Of a stretch of 64,000 nt of DNA, positions 53,456-64,000 are shown one piece after another (the stretch's first letter is position 1; the number at the start of each line of letters is the position of its first letter). A program made the translations under genes and the position numbers. Location: NCBI GenBank assembly GCA_964036315.1, contig OZ038479.1, positions 54,344,746 through 54,408,745 on the forward strand. The letters run 5' to 3'. This stretch comes from Acanthosepion esculentum. Lineage: Eukaryota > Mollusca > Cephalopoda > Sepiida > Sepiidae. The notes beneath the pieces were generated by a model. It worked only from the letters and a program-made list of their open reading frames with translations. It did no database searches and was not told where the DNA came from.

Positions 53456-53934
53456 TTAAGAAAAAGATTATTTAACAGTACTGGTTATTTGGTCAGTGAA
53501 TACCGAATGTTTCCACAAGGAAATTGTTAATATTACCTTATAAAAGAGGGTAATTGCAGGTTTGGGAAATCAGTTGCAGGTGATTTGATACTGTTTTTTT
53601 GCGGGGCAGAAGTGGATGCAAAAAGGTTGGCATCAATGTTCTTAAAAATATGTGAATCAGATTTTGCTTTGGTCATTCAGATCAAGCATTTTGATTAATG
53701 AGGAAAACTCATCTCGCATTCAACTGCTTGTTCTCTCTTTAACCAAAATCTATATTATAAAAGAATGTTTATTTTTTCTCTGCCTTTTAAAATATACTAA
53801 CACACATTCAACTGTTTGAAATAAGGCACTGGAATAATACATCCTCCTTCCAGTCAGCCTGGACAACACTTACCCTGGACTCTGTAAAAAAGTTATAAAG
53901 TTGGAGATAAAAAAAAATTATCAACAGCTTAACG
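53456..53934. other. Unassigned stretch
   Basis: Nothing recognised. Confidence 0.35.
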
Positions 53935-54665
53935 TTAGTCAAACTGTATTCTTCTCTATGTATTCTTGGTTAACATTTTCTGCTGACATGAAGTGTCAAG
54001 ATTATATTGAATCAGTTACTAGGTCTGCTGTTAGAAAAGTTGGTTCAATATGTCATGCTAGATAATTTTTCTTGCCAGAATTTATCTTAACATATAAGTC
54101 TACATTTGTCCATGCTTTGAATATTGTTGCCACATCTGGTCTGTTACTTCAACTGTGTATTTTGAGATTGTTGATAAAATACATAGAAGAATATGCAATG
54201 TTATTGGTTCTAACCTGGCATCTCATCTTCAGTCACTTTCCCACTGCCATAATGTAGCTTCCCTGTTCCTTTTCTATAAATACATTCATGGTAATTATTT
54301 TGAACTTTCCTCTGTGTTACTTAGACTTTATGAATTTAAGCAGAGTACTAGATTAGCGACAAGGTCTCCATCATTTTACAGTTGAAATGGCGGCTAGATG
54401 TACTGTAAGTTCTATGCTAACAGTTTCTTCTCTTGTACTTCTCACTTGTGGAACTATTTCCTGACTTCTTGGTCCCAAGTCATCTTCAAAAATCTAAATG
54501 CTAAGTCAATCATTATCTTCTGTCTTAATTTTTGTTCTTTTATTGTTTTCTCCTCTTAACTGTTTTTTTTTTTTTCTCATATTCTCTCTCACTCAGTAAT
54601 CACTTATGTCTTAGTGGCTTTATTGCCTTATTTGGGGTGAAGCAATTAACAAAAATAATGTGTAT
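53935..54665 (+). mobile_element. LINE RT C-terminal part and 3' UTR (longest copy)
   Basis: Reading frames with one or two shifts give RT C-terminal text: ESVTRSAVRKVGSICHA, FILTYKSTFVHALNIV, DKIHRRICNVIGSNLASHLQ, SLSHCHNVASLFLFYKYIHG and RLYEFKQSTRLATRSP. The 3' UTR-like part runs from 54480 to 54660 and is shared with 22490-22600, 52860-53030 and 6560-6730. The 5' side is truncated. The LINE supplied the 3' machinery and may have mobilised SINEs here, but I do not see the SINE tail in its UTR. Confidence 0.75.
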
Positions 54666-54779
54666 GTCTGAAATTAAATAAAAATAATCAGCTTTACTTT
54701 TTCTTCACTACATTGGGAGAGAGTTTTAGTATTAAGTCTGCCAATAACCTTTGGGAGAAAGATCATATAATCAGAAATG

Positions 54780-55010
54780 TGTGGCACTTTGAGGTGAATT
54801 TGGTGACATAGTAATTGTGAGTTCAATCCCTGGGCTAGGTTATAGAAAAAGTGATCAATAATGAGCAGTACTAAAAGAGACAAGATATTCCTAAACATGG
54901 AATGAGAACATTCTATCTCTGTAGATTAAATAAAATTTCAGTCTGAGATTCCCTGAAGGAATCCGAAACAGGATAACAATAACAAAGATGAGGATATTAG
55001 TCTGTAAATA
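54780..55010 (+). mobile_element. SINE family S3 copy
   Basis: GTGAGTTCAATCCCTGGGCT, CTCTGTAGATTAAATAAAAT, TCAGTCTGAGATTCCCTGAA, AACAATAACAAAGATGAGGA are the S3 order. Confidence 0.65.
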
Positions 55011-55104
55011 TCCTCTTTGTTTCCAGTTCTTATGAGATGAACAATATATTGATCTCGAATGTTACAATATTAGTGAAAATCTGAGATTTGTAAATTTCTG
55101 ATTA

Positions 55105-55325
55105 ATTTGTTTTTTTATGGCTTATCAACCTTTTCTTGGTTGTTTAAAGCAAAAATAATTCTTTCGATTAAATGAACAATCCTTTCTTTTTCTTTTTTCA
55201 TAAGTGAATTAACAACTTTTGGAAATAGTTTTTTTTTTTTCTTTCTTTTCAGATATAAGCCTACTATTTAGGGGAGAAGATATGGATTCATACCTTTCCT
55301 CAAGGTATTTGCCCCTAATTTGTAT
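55105..55325 (-). mobile_element. SINE S2 3' half
   Basis: TTTATGGCTTATCAACCTTT, GGTTGTTTAAAGC and TATGGATTCATACCTTTCCT with CAAGGTATTTGC are the complement of the S2 module and tail. Its head is missing and repeat R3 follows directly. Confidence 0.6.
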
Positions 55326-55615
55326 TTACTCAACCCCTATGACGTCAGGTTGTGACACAAGGTCGGTTTAATGTGGGGAGCCCTGGGCAAGGAACAAAAA
55401 TTCCCTGAGCCACCGCAACCGTCAGTTGTGCTGGCCTCAGTGCGTGCACGGATCCCTCTCTCTAGTGCAATGAGAGGGTACAGCCTCGGGCAGCTGTTCC
55501 CCAACGCCGGCACTTCTCGGTATAATTTTCCTCGGCTGTAACTATGTCCTTTGATGGAGTCACCCCTGAGTGCACTCTGCCCAGGGACAGCCACAACTGA
55601 GAGATGATAAATAAA
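55325..55615 (+). repeat. Dispersed repeat R3, copy b
   Basis: GTGACACAAGGTCGGTTTAA, AGTGCAATGAGAGGGTACAG, TCGGGCAGCTGTTCCCCAAC and TGCACTCTGCCCAGGGACAG are the best-preserved copy of R3. A minus frame of 85 codons here is antisense to the repeat and has no domain. Confidence 0.65.
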
Positions 55616-55854
55616 CGTGTTACAAATTACTTTACAGTAATTTACACATAATTTAATGTAACAACCTCAACTGGAACTCCAACGTGGTTTGCTAAATTCT
55701 CATTTTGTGCTACTACACCACCTGCACATCCTAAAGTTTTGTGGTCATTAGGAATTGGGAATTATTTGAGAAATAATTTTAGTCCAAATGATGCAGATGT
55801 AAAAATTGAACATGATGAGACCAGAGTTAAAATGATAAGAATTAATTTTATTTA

Positions 55855-56075
55855 ATTGAATCATCATGGGTTCAATCCCAGGATCTGTTATTACCTAAAA
55901 GTGAATAAATCTGGTGTGTACTGATATGACTTATCTTTCCTAAGCATAGAAAATTGAGAACAATCTACCCTGTGGATTGAATAAATGGTTTGCTTTAAAA
56001 TTCTGGGAAGGTTACTGAATAGAAAAATCAAATGAAGGTTGGTAATGAATGATAATATTTAGGACAAGAACAACA
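55855..56075 (+). mobile_element. SINE family S3 copy
   Basis: ATGGGTTCAATCCCAGGATC, CAATCTACCCTGTGGATTGA, AATAAATGGTTTGC. Truncated at the 3' side. Confidence 0.6.
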
Positions 56076-56152
56076 TATAAGATTCGCCAGAGGCAAATAG
56101 AAGTAGTCAACTGCTAGACGTGAGTCAAGTGAATTCCACAATGAATCTATCA

Positions 56153-56360
56153 ACTGCCCCATGTGGTCAGATGTGGCACAAGGTCGAATTTAATGTGGGG
56201 TATCCAAACCCATAGGCTCGGCCAAAAATTACCCATATAAAACCGGGTCGGGTAGCTGTTTTCCAAGACAAGACTCTGCCCTTCGACATAGCCTCGTCTG
56301 GGGATTCTCTCTGCCCAGGGACAGAGAGTTTGACCAGCACGGCTGGAGACGAATCACTAA
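56153..56360 (+). repeat. Dispersed repeat R3, copy c
   Basis: ATGTGGCACAAGGTCGAATT, GGTCGGGTAGCTGTTTTCCA, CTCTGCCCAGGGACAGAGAG. Internally shortened relative to copy b. Confidence 0.6.
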
Positions 56361-56439
56361 CTGCAGATCAACATACAGTATTTACTACTGTATTTATGTG
56401 AATGGGGACATGCCCATTATCATCCGCAGGTATGCTACA

Positions 56440-56545
56440 ACAATTACCAAGTATAAAGACAAACACCTAAAGAAGCTTGGCCAAAACATTGTTAGTATAA
56501 CAAATAAAACGAGCATGCCAATCTGAGTAATAATGACGAGGATGT
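56440..56545 (+). mobile_element. SINE S3 3' end fragment
   Basis: CACCTAAAGAAGCTTGGCCA, AAAACATTGTTAGTATAACA and ATAATGACGAGGA match the S3 3' block. Confidence 0.55.
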
Positions 56546-56599
56546 CTCACATAAAAGACAAGATGAAAATTCCAGTCATTTGATAATCCCTGTGGAAGT

Positions 56600-57620
56600 C
56601 ATTAAATATTGGAAGTAAGGTTTGTTGCATTTTTCAATAGGTGACATTCAGAAAAAACTGATGTTTACAGATATTCAGAAAGGTGATATTTGATTGCATC
56701 TTTCTATACATATTCCATCAGGACAGCACCGTACCTCATGTCTCTTTTCTGACCCAGCAGAAATTGCTATAACATGCACTGGGATGTTCTACTACACCCA
56801 CTGTACTTACCTGACTTTGCACATCCACATTAACACTCATTTCAATCCTACACAATTATTTTAATAAACAAGTGATTCATTATTTACTAGCTTAAAAGCC
56901 ACGCTCTTTAACTCTGATTCAGGCTGTAAGTCCAATTCTGACCAAAAGACTGATTTGGCCCCAAACTCTGGTTCAATGTTCTAAAGTATCTATCTGCTAG
57001 TAGATGGGAAGCTCATGCCAACTCTGTGTCTGCCATAGAACATGAGTCATTCATTGATGTTCTTAATTTCCATTCTAATGGAAGCAAAAAAAGGTGGTAC
57101 AAGAATACAAATTGGTTCTCTTCTTGCAAAAATGGAAGAATTCAAATTCATTATTATGCTATGTTTATGGATTCTTCTTCAAAAGTTTCATAAAATTAGT
57201 AAGACTCTTCAGGGTTCACAAATTACTCTATGTACATCAGTAGCCTACCTAGAGAGGGAGGTTTGTCAGGGGTTGCACTCTGTAGGCTATCAGCTATATT
57301 GAAATAATAGTGTTTTTAATGGGATAGTAATCACAGTTGGAGGATTTTTTCAATTTTGAGTAACTTAAACTTATGGCATACTAGCTTAAATGCAACACTC
57401 CGTGCAGACTTTTAAGCTTGTTTCTGCAGAGGGCCAATTGGATCTTCAGCCCCAAATTAAAGGGACATCTGGATTAGCTTAGAAAACAGCAGTAATAATT
57501 TTGAAGAAATAACTTTGAATTCCTCAATTCACTCCATGGAACTTGAAAACCTCATTGTAACTGATTCAGGCTATAAGTCCAATTCAGGCCAAAAATAGTC
57601 CTTCAAATCACAAACTCTGC
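56600..57620 (+). repeat. Unassigned stretch with two spaced similar blocks
   Basis: AACTCTGATTCAGGCTGTAA with GTCCAATTCTGACCAAAA at about 56917 and TGATTCAGGCTATAAGTCCA with ATTCAGGCCAAAA at about 57561 are diverged copies. CTAGCTTAAA-GC-ACGC/ACTC occurs at about 56889 and 57371. The 86-codon frame 57042-57302 between them shows no domain. Confidence 0.4.
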
Positions 57621-58494
57621 AGAACTTGAAAATCTCACATCACAAAACCTTTCACTTTAACTCTGATTCCTTGGCATTTTGAAGAAATAAAATTGATTTC
57701 CTCAATTCACAAAGTTTTGGAGATATCTTAAACTGAATTTAAAACAAAACTTTAAATTCAAAATTTTTCTGCTACTTTAAACTTGATATATATTTAAAAC
57801 TTTAAAATTTGAATTTTAAAACTGTTCCTTCCTCATACAGAGACAAATCACAATGCTGGATGTACAAGCACCAAATAAAGGGCAGATCTTCAATTCTGTA
57901 ATCATCTTGATTCCAAAAAGGCTTATGTCTATATAGAGCAAGTGTGGCCTGAGTGAGAGAGATTTTAGAGACATGGACAGATGGAGAGACAGAATTATTC
58001 ATTTATTTATTTAGAATATAGATAGATTATTTTAATTTGATGAATTGTATATTTATTTCAAATAATAGGTTTTGATTGAACCATTTGAAAAAAATTTTTA
58101 TGCCCATGTTGGCTTGTGAAAAGAATATTTCTGTTAGAAAAGGAGATATTTGAAAAAATCCAGGGTGCAGATAACATTTTGGCACGATTTGATAGTGGCC
58201 CTCTCAAAGATTTACCATTTAAGTTATTTTTTCTTTTTCTAAGTGTTGTATTCTTTAGATTGATATTGTGGTCGAACTTATTACTGTGTATGACTAATGA
58301 AATTGATAAATTATGTATAAGATTCTTTTTGTGTTCATAGATAGATTTCTTTTTTAATTTCTTAAGATTCCCTAATATATTATAAGATTCCTTAATATAT
58401 TATAAGGAATAGTTGTGACTGTTTATTTTATATGTACCTACTTCAGAATTATTGTTATTGTTGTTATGGACATTTTTTGTTCTGATCATATCTA
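57621..58494. other. AT-rich stretch
   Basis: A short dimer lies at 58366-58406 (CCTAATATATTATAAGATTC then again). No gene recognised. Confidence 0.4.
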
Positions 58495-58925
58495 CAATAG
58501 AGTGACACCAAGCCGTCGGCCCGTGGTCAACTCCCAGTCGCGGCGCGAAGCTGTAAGGTTTCTTGTACTGGCATTTTGGGGTTGGCACTTTGTCGCTGCC
58601 ACCAGCCTGTGTCCTGGTTATTTGGTGGTCATCGCTACTCGGCGAAATCCCCTGGTCAGGATACCAATATGTGACACTCGGCCGTCCAGAGTTGAATTCT
58701 GGTCGTCAATGTTAACGGCTTCACCAGCTGTACCAGTCAATGCCAGCTCTATCTATCACTTGCAACGTCTGGTTGCTGGAGTAACTGTTTTGATCTCAAG
58801 TCTAACCTACCCACGTTGTGACTTTGATCTTAGGTAGATGGGATCAATCAGGCCATAGTGTAAACTGAGTCTAGACTGAAGTTGGCATTGCACAATCGTA
58901 AAGAAAAAATAAATAAATAAATAAA
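58495..58925 (+). mobile_element. GC-richer retroelement-like segment with (AAAT)n tail
   Basis: The base composition rises sharply (CGTCGGCCCGTGGTCAACTC, CGCGGCGCGAAGC) and the block ends with CACAATCGTAAAG and an AATAAATAAATAAATAAA tail, as LINE or SINE 3' ends do. A 140-codon frame enters it (58415-58837) but has no domain. Family not identified. Confidence 0.45.
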
Positions 58926-60170
58926 AGAAAAACTCAAGAGGTTCAAGTTATTTAACTTTATCCTTCTGTTATATACAGGAGTGTGTTTTTCTCCCAGCCC
59001 GTTTCCTATGAAATGTGACACTTTTACGCTTCTTAGGCAAGTTCTGGTCCTCTAAGTCAACTGGTTTTTTTAAGTGCTGGCTTAACTTTGTTCATCAGTA
59101 TAACTTGCTATTGGTAGGATAGGCGACGTCGAAGGTCATGGAATCTCTTGGTCAGCTTCTGTGAGGCAACACTCTGGTTAAGCTCTGACTCTAACTCCAA
59201 AACAAGCTCAGCTGTGTCTCCAACTTGAACTGCGAACTAATTGACTGCTGAACAGCCCATCGACGTTTGTTTATATGGATAGTGACTGAAACCTGGTGTG
59301 GGGGCCAGACGTGGCCTGGGGGTCTCGGTAATCTCAATTTCTAACAAGAAATCTCTTTGTTGTCAGGCCAGGAAAATTGATTACTTCCCATTTTTTGAAA
59401 AAATTTCCATTTCGGGGTGAGGGGTCTCTGTCGTCCGTGAGGGAAGGTCGGAGGAGAGCTATCCTCCTAGACTCTTTCTCCCTCACATTGATATCTCATA
59501 CCAATCCCATCAGTGGCCGTTAATAACTTCTCCATCTTTCTCATCCATTCACCTCCACCTATCACCCATGCTACCACTCGACCAATGGCATTCCGGCAGT
59601 GTGGGTGTGGCTAAGCTGACCTCAAAATTCTCCTTTCCCATCAGCCAAAATTTTTGCGAATTCAATATTGCAAATTAAATTCTTATCACATCTTTCTTTT
59701 GGAGCCACCCAAAATTCACTTAGCCAGCACGCTTTACCGACTCCTCAATCACTGTCAAAGTTTGCCATCTGGTTCTTACGTTAAATTAGCTTTAATATGG
59801 AATCCTTGGCTTGTTAAGGAATTCTTTTATCTCGCCAAATCTCAATTCTCCACCCTATTTTCTGTCTCATGACAAAAGTTTACATACACCATATTGCTAT
59901 TCAACGTCTCAGTGTCTGTTGGTAAAGTAAATGATAACAATCCTCTCACCTATATCGAGACAATACCAAAATTTTATAATTGCCACATTGCTTCTCTTTG
60001 CCTGTATCCCAGAAAGAAAGAAAAACGATATCTTGGAAAGATAATTAACATTGATTCTCCCTGCCTGTATCAGCATTTGTCTCAAGCCAAAATTTTTATG
60101 ATCACCATGGTCTGGCTGATATCTTAATATTTGCCTTTCTTTCTATCTCCCTCGGTGAGACATAAATCAA
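58926..60170. other. GC-richer unassigned segment
   Basis: 58980-59640 is clearly less AT-rich than the surroundings (GGGGCCAGACGTGGCCTGGG, GTCGTCCGTGAGGGAAGGTC) and contains no good frame. It may be UTR or LTR-like sequence of an unidentified retroelement. Frames at 59654-59872 and 59894-60127 have no domain. Confidence 0.35.
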
Positions 60171-61030
60171 CCTGACAAGACTTCACACGTGGCTTCTTCC
60201 ATGGCTTTTACTGTCTTTTTTGAAAAGTATTTTTTTCATAAATAGAATTAAAATCTTTTTTGTCATCGATCAGTCTTTCAAGATAGCTCTTTTTCGCTTT
60301 AAGAATGTCTATTTTAATTTCTATGGTTAATTAGTTAGCCAATTACCATAGCTAAATAGTGACACAATAGTTTTTGGATGTGATTATAATAATTTTGATA
60401 TTAAGATTGGATATTATTTTGAAGAGTAGATGTTAAGGAGTTAGTAGGTAATATATACCTGTTTTATCTAATTTGTTATTAATGTCATTATCTGTTTTGT
60501 AATTGTAGATTTTGTATGCTTTTCACTTAGAATTGTGAACAAAACAGTGGATAGTGGATGTTTTTAAAGGTATTTTCTGTATCTTTTTTCTTCAGGTCAA
60601 TATTGCTGGCTTCATATTATTACTGCTCTTAAATAAAATCCTATAATTATTTCAGATTTTATTCTGCAGCATGCATGAGAATAATAGTTCATGGGGTCAT
60701 ATTTATATTAATAAATCAAAAAAATGTACATCAATATATATAAACAAACAAGAAAAGAAGAAATTCAATAACAACAGTTACCCATTGTCATTTATTAAGT
60801 GTTAAATTACATCACGTAGCATCCTCCATAACTTAATTTTTTGAATTTGAATATTTTGGGGCATTTTAAAATTTTGGAAACCTATCAATATTTTTGGTTC
60901 TGCTTATAAGTAAATGTTGCAAAATAAAATTGTTACATTTGCCTTGATAAAATCGTTCAGAGGATGGAACACATTAGTGAAGAAAAGTTTTCCTGTTGTC
61001 ATATATATATATAAAAGTTATTATATATAT
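60171..61030. other. AT-rich stretch, nothing recognised
   Basis: No gene or partner repeat seen. Confidence 0.4.
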
Positions 61031-61562
61031 GGTTTGATCAAAAAGTATCAGGATTGTTGCTATGGTTACAGAACTAGAGATCAAAGTGAAACAGCTTGGC
61101 ACAGATTGACCTTGAACTCTGTTTTAACTTAGGGTGTATGTATGACAATGTTATAGCAGTGCTTGGAAGGAAAGAGTGTAGAGTTTGGTTGTCTCACCAC
61201 ACCACAGAGATTCCATCAGTGACCATAGCTTGTGTAGTTGGTTTTTGGCCAATCACAATATTCCCCAGATTTGATAACCACCATATTCCCTGGGTCTCAC
61301 CCCTTACAACGTTTTCCTTATCAAAAATGACATCCCACTTACACAAAACTTCAATACATTGAGGAAATCCAAGGAAATGCAATGAGTCAGCTACTGGTTA
61401 TTCCAAAATGTGTGTTCCTGGAATGCTCCTGCCAATGGAAATCATGCTGAATAAAGTGTGTGGCTTCAGAAGGGGACTACTACGAAGGAGATTAAATGCC
61501 GAATTGATATGTGTTGTAGTTTTCTTTTTATAGCACCAGACCTGATATTTTTTGATAAAAGC
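61031..61562 (+). mobile_element. mariner element, internally deleted, with transposase C-terminal remnant
   Basis: Left GGTTTGATCAAAAAGTATCA and the complement of the right end, GCTTTTATCAAAAAATATCA, are imperfect inverted repeats in TA-rich flanks. Between 61290 and 61495 plus-strand frames give mariner C-terminal text: YSLGLTPYNVFLI (the third catalytic Asp of the DD34D triad appears as Asn), LSKMTSHLHKTS, QYIEEIQGNA, and IKCVASEGDYYEGD just after a TGA. Stops and shifts disable it. Length is about 0.53 kb against about 1.3 kb for a complete mariner. Confidence 0.8.
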
Positions 61563-62339
61563 TTGTATATATTTCAGCTTCTATTAGAGGTGACATTGTA
61601 GTAGATACTAACAATGATGACTTAATTTTTAAGGGAGTCAAAAGTATATACAGTAATAGTGGTGTCAAGGGAATAACCATCCTTTTGACACAAAGGTATA
61701 AAATGGCCAAAATGTCTATGCTGAAACCACCAAACTGTTGTATCATCGAGGTGAATGATAGACAGAGAAGAATGAGTTCTTAATATATTTATTCAGCACC
61801 AGTTTCTGGTGCTAACGCATACATACTCCCCCCCCCCCAAAAAAAAACCCAGAACAATAAGTTACAAAATAATTAACAAGACAACTTGCAAGGAATAGAA
61901 GAGGGTCAAATGCTGTATAGCCAAATGAAGTAGATCAGTCTGAATATTAATCAGCTTAGTATCAATTTATTAATCAACTGTTGAAGTCTGTAATTGTAGA
62001 CTAAATCTATGGGCCAAACCACCTGGTAGTGCTGAAGGGGTGCTAGCTACTCTACAACACAAACTCTATAAAATGTTTGTAAATACTTTTACAAAAAAGC
62101 AAATATAGGATAATTGCAGGTGAATTTTCGATCAGTATAAAAAATAAAACATTTTTCATTATTATAATTTTTATTGAATGTTGGTACATGTTTCAAGACT
62201 TCTATTCGTTCCATCATTTAAAGAGATACGTTGATGTAATCGTAAGTTCAAATGCAAACTGACAACACGGACTTGTAATAGACAATAATTGAAAATTCTA
62301 AAAAGTAATGACATAAAAAAATAATAGGGTCGTGCAACA
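61563..62339. other. Unassigned stretch with a C run then an A run
   Basis: A C run followed by an A run lies at about 61828-61847. 61635-61690 (AATAGTGGTGTCAAGGGAAT, CCTTTTGACAC) resembles the terminus of the MITE at 16506. No gene. Confidence 0.4.
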
Positions 62340-62960
62340 TCTCTGTGGTGTGTCCATTTAGGATGTGAGCTTTCATGCACCTCCACCACTTCCTGTCTTT
62401 TATAGCTTTTAGTAAAGATTTTTTTGCTCTCTCCTAATCTCTATTCTAGCAACCATTTACAATCTTGTTAGGCAGGTTATTTGCTGCTTTCCTCTGTCCC
62501 TCTTCAGTAATTCTTTGAGTGTCAAATTCTCTAAATCCGCTTTCTTCATTATGTGCCCTAGAAATTTCAACTCATTTTTTCTGATTTTAAATACAAATTT
62601 CCTTTTTTATTTCCATTTTCCCTAAAACTTTCTCGTTACTCACATGTTCAGTCCATGGTATTCTCAGCATCCATCTTTTGCTATTCCACTCCACCTTTGG
62701 ATTTTGGTGGTGTATATTATTCCAGCCTCTGTTAAAACATTTCTTTTTGTATTGACTTGATTTTGGTGTCTCCAATTCATAGTTTGCATCTTGGACTGTT
62801 CCTTTTGCTAACAACTACAGATTGTCTTCTCACTTTCCTTTACTACCTTCTCTAGTTCCTGTAGCTTCCTTTCAACAGTGTGCATATCTTATGTTGTTAA
62901 GGCTGATTGAGGCTGCCAATAATGAATCCAAGTAGGATTTCTCATTCATTTTCTATCCAT
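62340..62960 (-). mobile_element. LINE C-terminal coding fragment (second LINE family)
   Basis: Minus-strand text includes KSSQYKKKCFNRGWNNI, RWMLRIPWTEHVSNEKVLGK, KFLGHIMKKADLENLTL and KWWRCMKAHILNGHT, the conserved tail of many invertebrate LINEs (WTEHxxNE, FLGHxMRK-like). This family differs from the LINE at 53935. Frameshifts separate the blocks; the open part is 62587-62814. It is 5'-truncated and dead. Confidence 0.75.
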
Positions 62961-63044
62961 ATTTGCTCCCAGTTTAAGTTTTGGATTATACTGTGGGTCA
63001 AGTCACTTTTTGGATAAAAGCATTGGTTGAAGTAATCCAAAAAG

Positions 63045-63315
63045 TGACTTAATCAAAAGAGTTGTGAGTTCAATACCTGGCCACAGCAGAGGGAACAAAA
63101 ACTTGGTGAGTTGAATTACTAAAAGGGAATTAATTGAAACTGAGATATCAAAATGGGCATGGTAGATGGAATTAGAACAATCTACCCATATGGACAAAAT
63201 AAAGGGTTTGGTTTGAAATTCCAATGAATATCAGCTGAAGAGGGCCAAAATGTTGTGAATATGGCAATAATGATGAGGACAACAGTGTGAATCATGTGAA
63301 TAGTGTAAATAATTA
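63045..63315 (+). mobile_element. SINE family S3 copy
   Basis: GTTGTGAGTTCAATACCTGG (B-box-like), CATATGGACAAAATAAAGGG, TTTGAAATTCCAATGAATAT, AAAATGTTGTGAATATGGCA and AATGATGAGGACAACAGTGT are in S3 order. Confidence 0.7.
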
Positions 63316-64000
63316 AAAACATGTTAAATAAAATAAAAAAACAGAACATGGTTACATCATTTTAAGAATATTTATTGGGATAAATACATTTATTATCATT
63401 TGAAGGCCTTATCAGTTATGAAATTTTTCCACAAGTATTTTCTCATAGAGTTTTTGTTGTGACTCTCAGATTATCATTACAGAATTATTAGTAAATAACA
63501 CAGAGGTACATTGTCTTTCCAATAGATTAAAACATTCATTTTGTAAATAATTTTAAGAAAATCTATTGTTTGATAAAAAATCTTAAATATTATATTAATA
63601 AATAAATATATACTTAAAATGTAACTCTGGGCAGGGAACGAACATGCATTCCCTGCAAAACCACCTTTTAGGCAGGTGCACCTTTACAGTTCATGGTAGA
63701 AGGTCTGTGTGTTCCAGTGATCCCAAGAGTGCAGCTCTCTGGAGTTTGAACTCCTGTAGGGTGACCCATGATGGTATGGTTGAGGAGGAGAGAACAGGCT
63801 GAATGCAACCAACATCTGAAGACCCAATGGCAAAATAGGCAGATTTACATGATTTTAATGGCTAAACCAGCAGAAGAGGGCAGCACCAATCGGGCTGGTG
63901 TAACCAAGGTGGACCTTGACAGACCAACCATCTGACAGCCAGATGCAACAAAGTTTGCCAGATCCCAACTGTTTTAATCCCCTTTGATCTGCAAGGGAGG
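63316..64000. other. Unassigned; GC-richer segment from 63620
   Basis: 63620-64000 (GGGCAGGGAACGAACATGCA, GGTGGACCTTGACAGACCAA) is less AT-rich and lacks a long frame. It is cut by the window end and is probably part of a larger repeat. Confidence 0.35.

Noticed and set aside
57042..57302. 86-codon frame as a small gene
   Set aside because: No recognisable domain or start context and it lies between diverged repeat blocks; evidence insufficient.
58415..58837. 140-codon frame as a host gene
   Set aside because: No domain, no splice context, and the sequence ends in an A-rich tandem tail typical of retroelements.

Overview
This window looks like AT-rich intergenic DNA from a eukaryote, most likely a cephalopod mollusc (octopus-like). 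The clues are two single-exon C2H2 zinc-finger arrays of near-identical [12 protein letters not shown] fingers, many tRNA- and 5S-derived SINEs, Tc1/mariner, hAT and Ty3/gypsy remnants, LINE 3' ends of a kind common in molluscs, and long (TA)n tracts. No rRNA, tRNA or conserved housekeeping gene, operon or prokaryotic signal is seen. The species call is inference.

Only two loci look like host genes. A minus-strand zinc-finger gene lies at 16771-18039, with 13 intact fingers and a decayed N-terminal side. A plus-strand gene lies at 49354-50109, with 8 intact fingers, a splice acceptor immediately before its ATG, and a decayed 3' array that continues to about 51.3 kb and is interrupted by a hAT element. 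Almost everything else that can be named is repeat.

Layout: 1-8 kb has LINE fragments, three solo LTRs of one family (each with a perfect 4-bp target duplication), a pogo-like and a Tc1-like MITE and a palindromic SINE pair. 8-16 kb has dispersed repeats, a hAT element with a nested Helitron-like insert, and SINEs. 16-20 kb has zinc-finger gene 1 and a hAT element with perfect 8-bp duplications. 20-25 kb has LINE fragments and a 5S/tRNA chimeric SINE split by a dead Tc1 transposon. 25-27 kb and 42-44 kb hold two copies of a roughly 1.95-kb non-coding DNA transposon, each inserted into an older related repeat. 30-34 kb is a decayed Ty3/gypsy element in gag-PR-RT-RH-IN order. 38 kb has a 25-bp minisatellite grown from sequence present once at 13.1 kb. 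40.6-41.4 kb is TA microsatellite around a perfect-looking hairpin. 49-52 kb is zinc-finger gene 2 and a possible Penelope-like fragment. 52-64 kb is SINE and LINE debris plus a mariner remnant.

The repeats do not form a pathway. They record layered insertions, and several insertion sites can be checked against paralogous empty sites inside this same window. All coordinates of repeat edges are read by eye and may be off by several bases unless a target duplication is stated.
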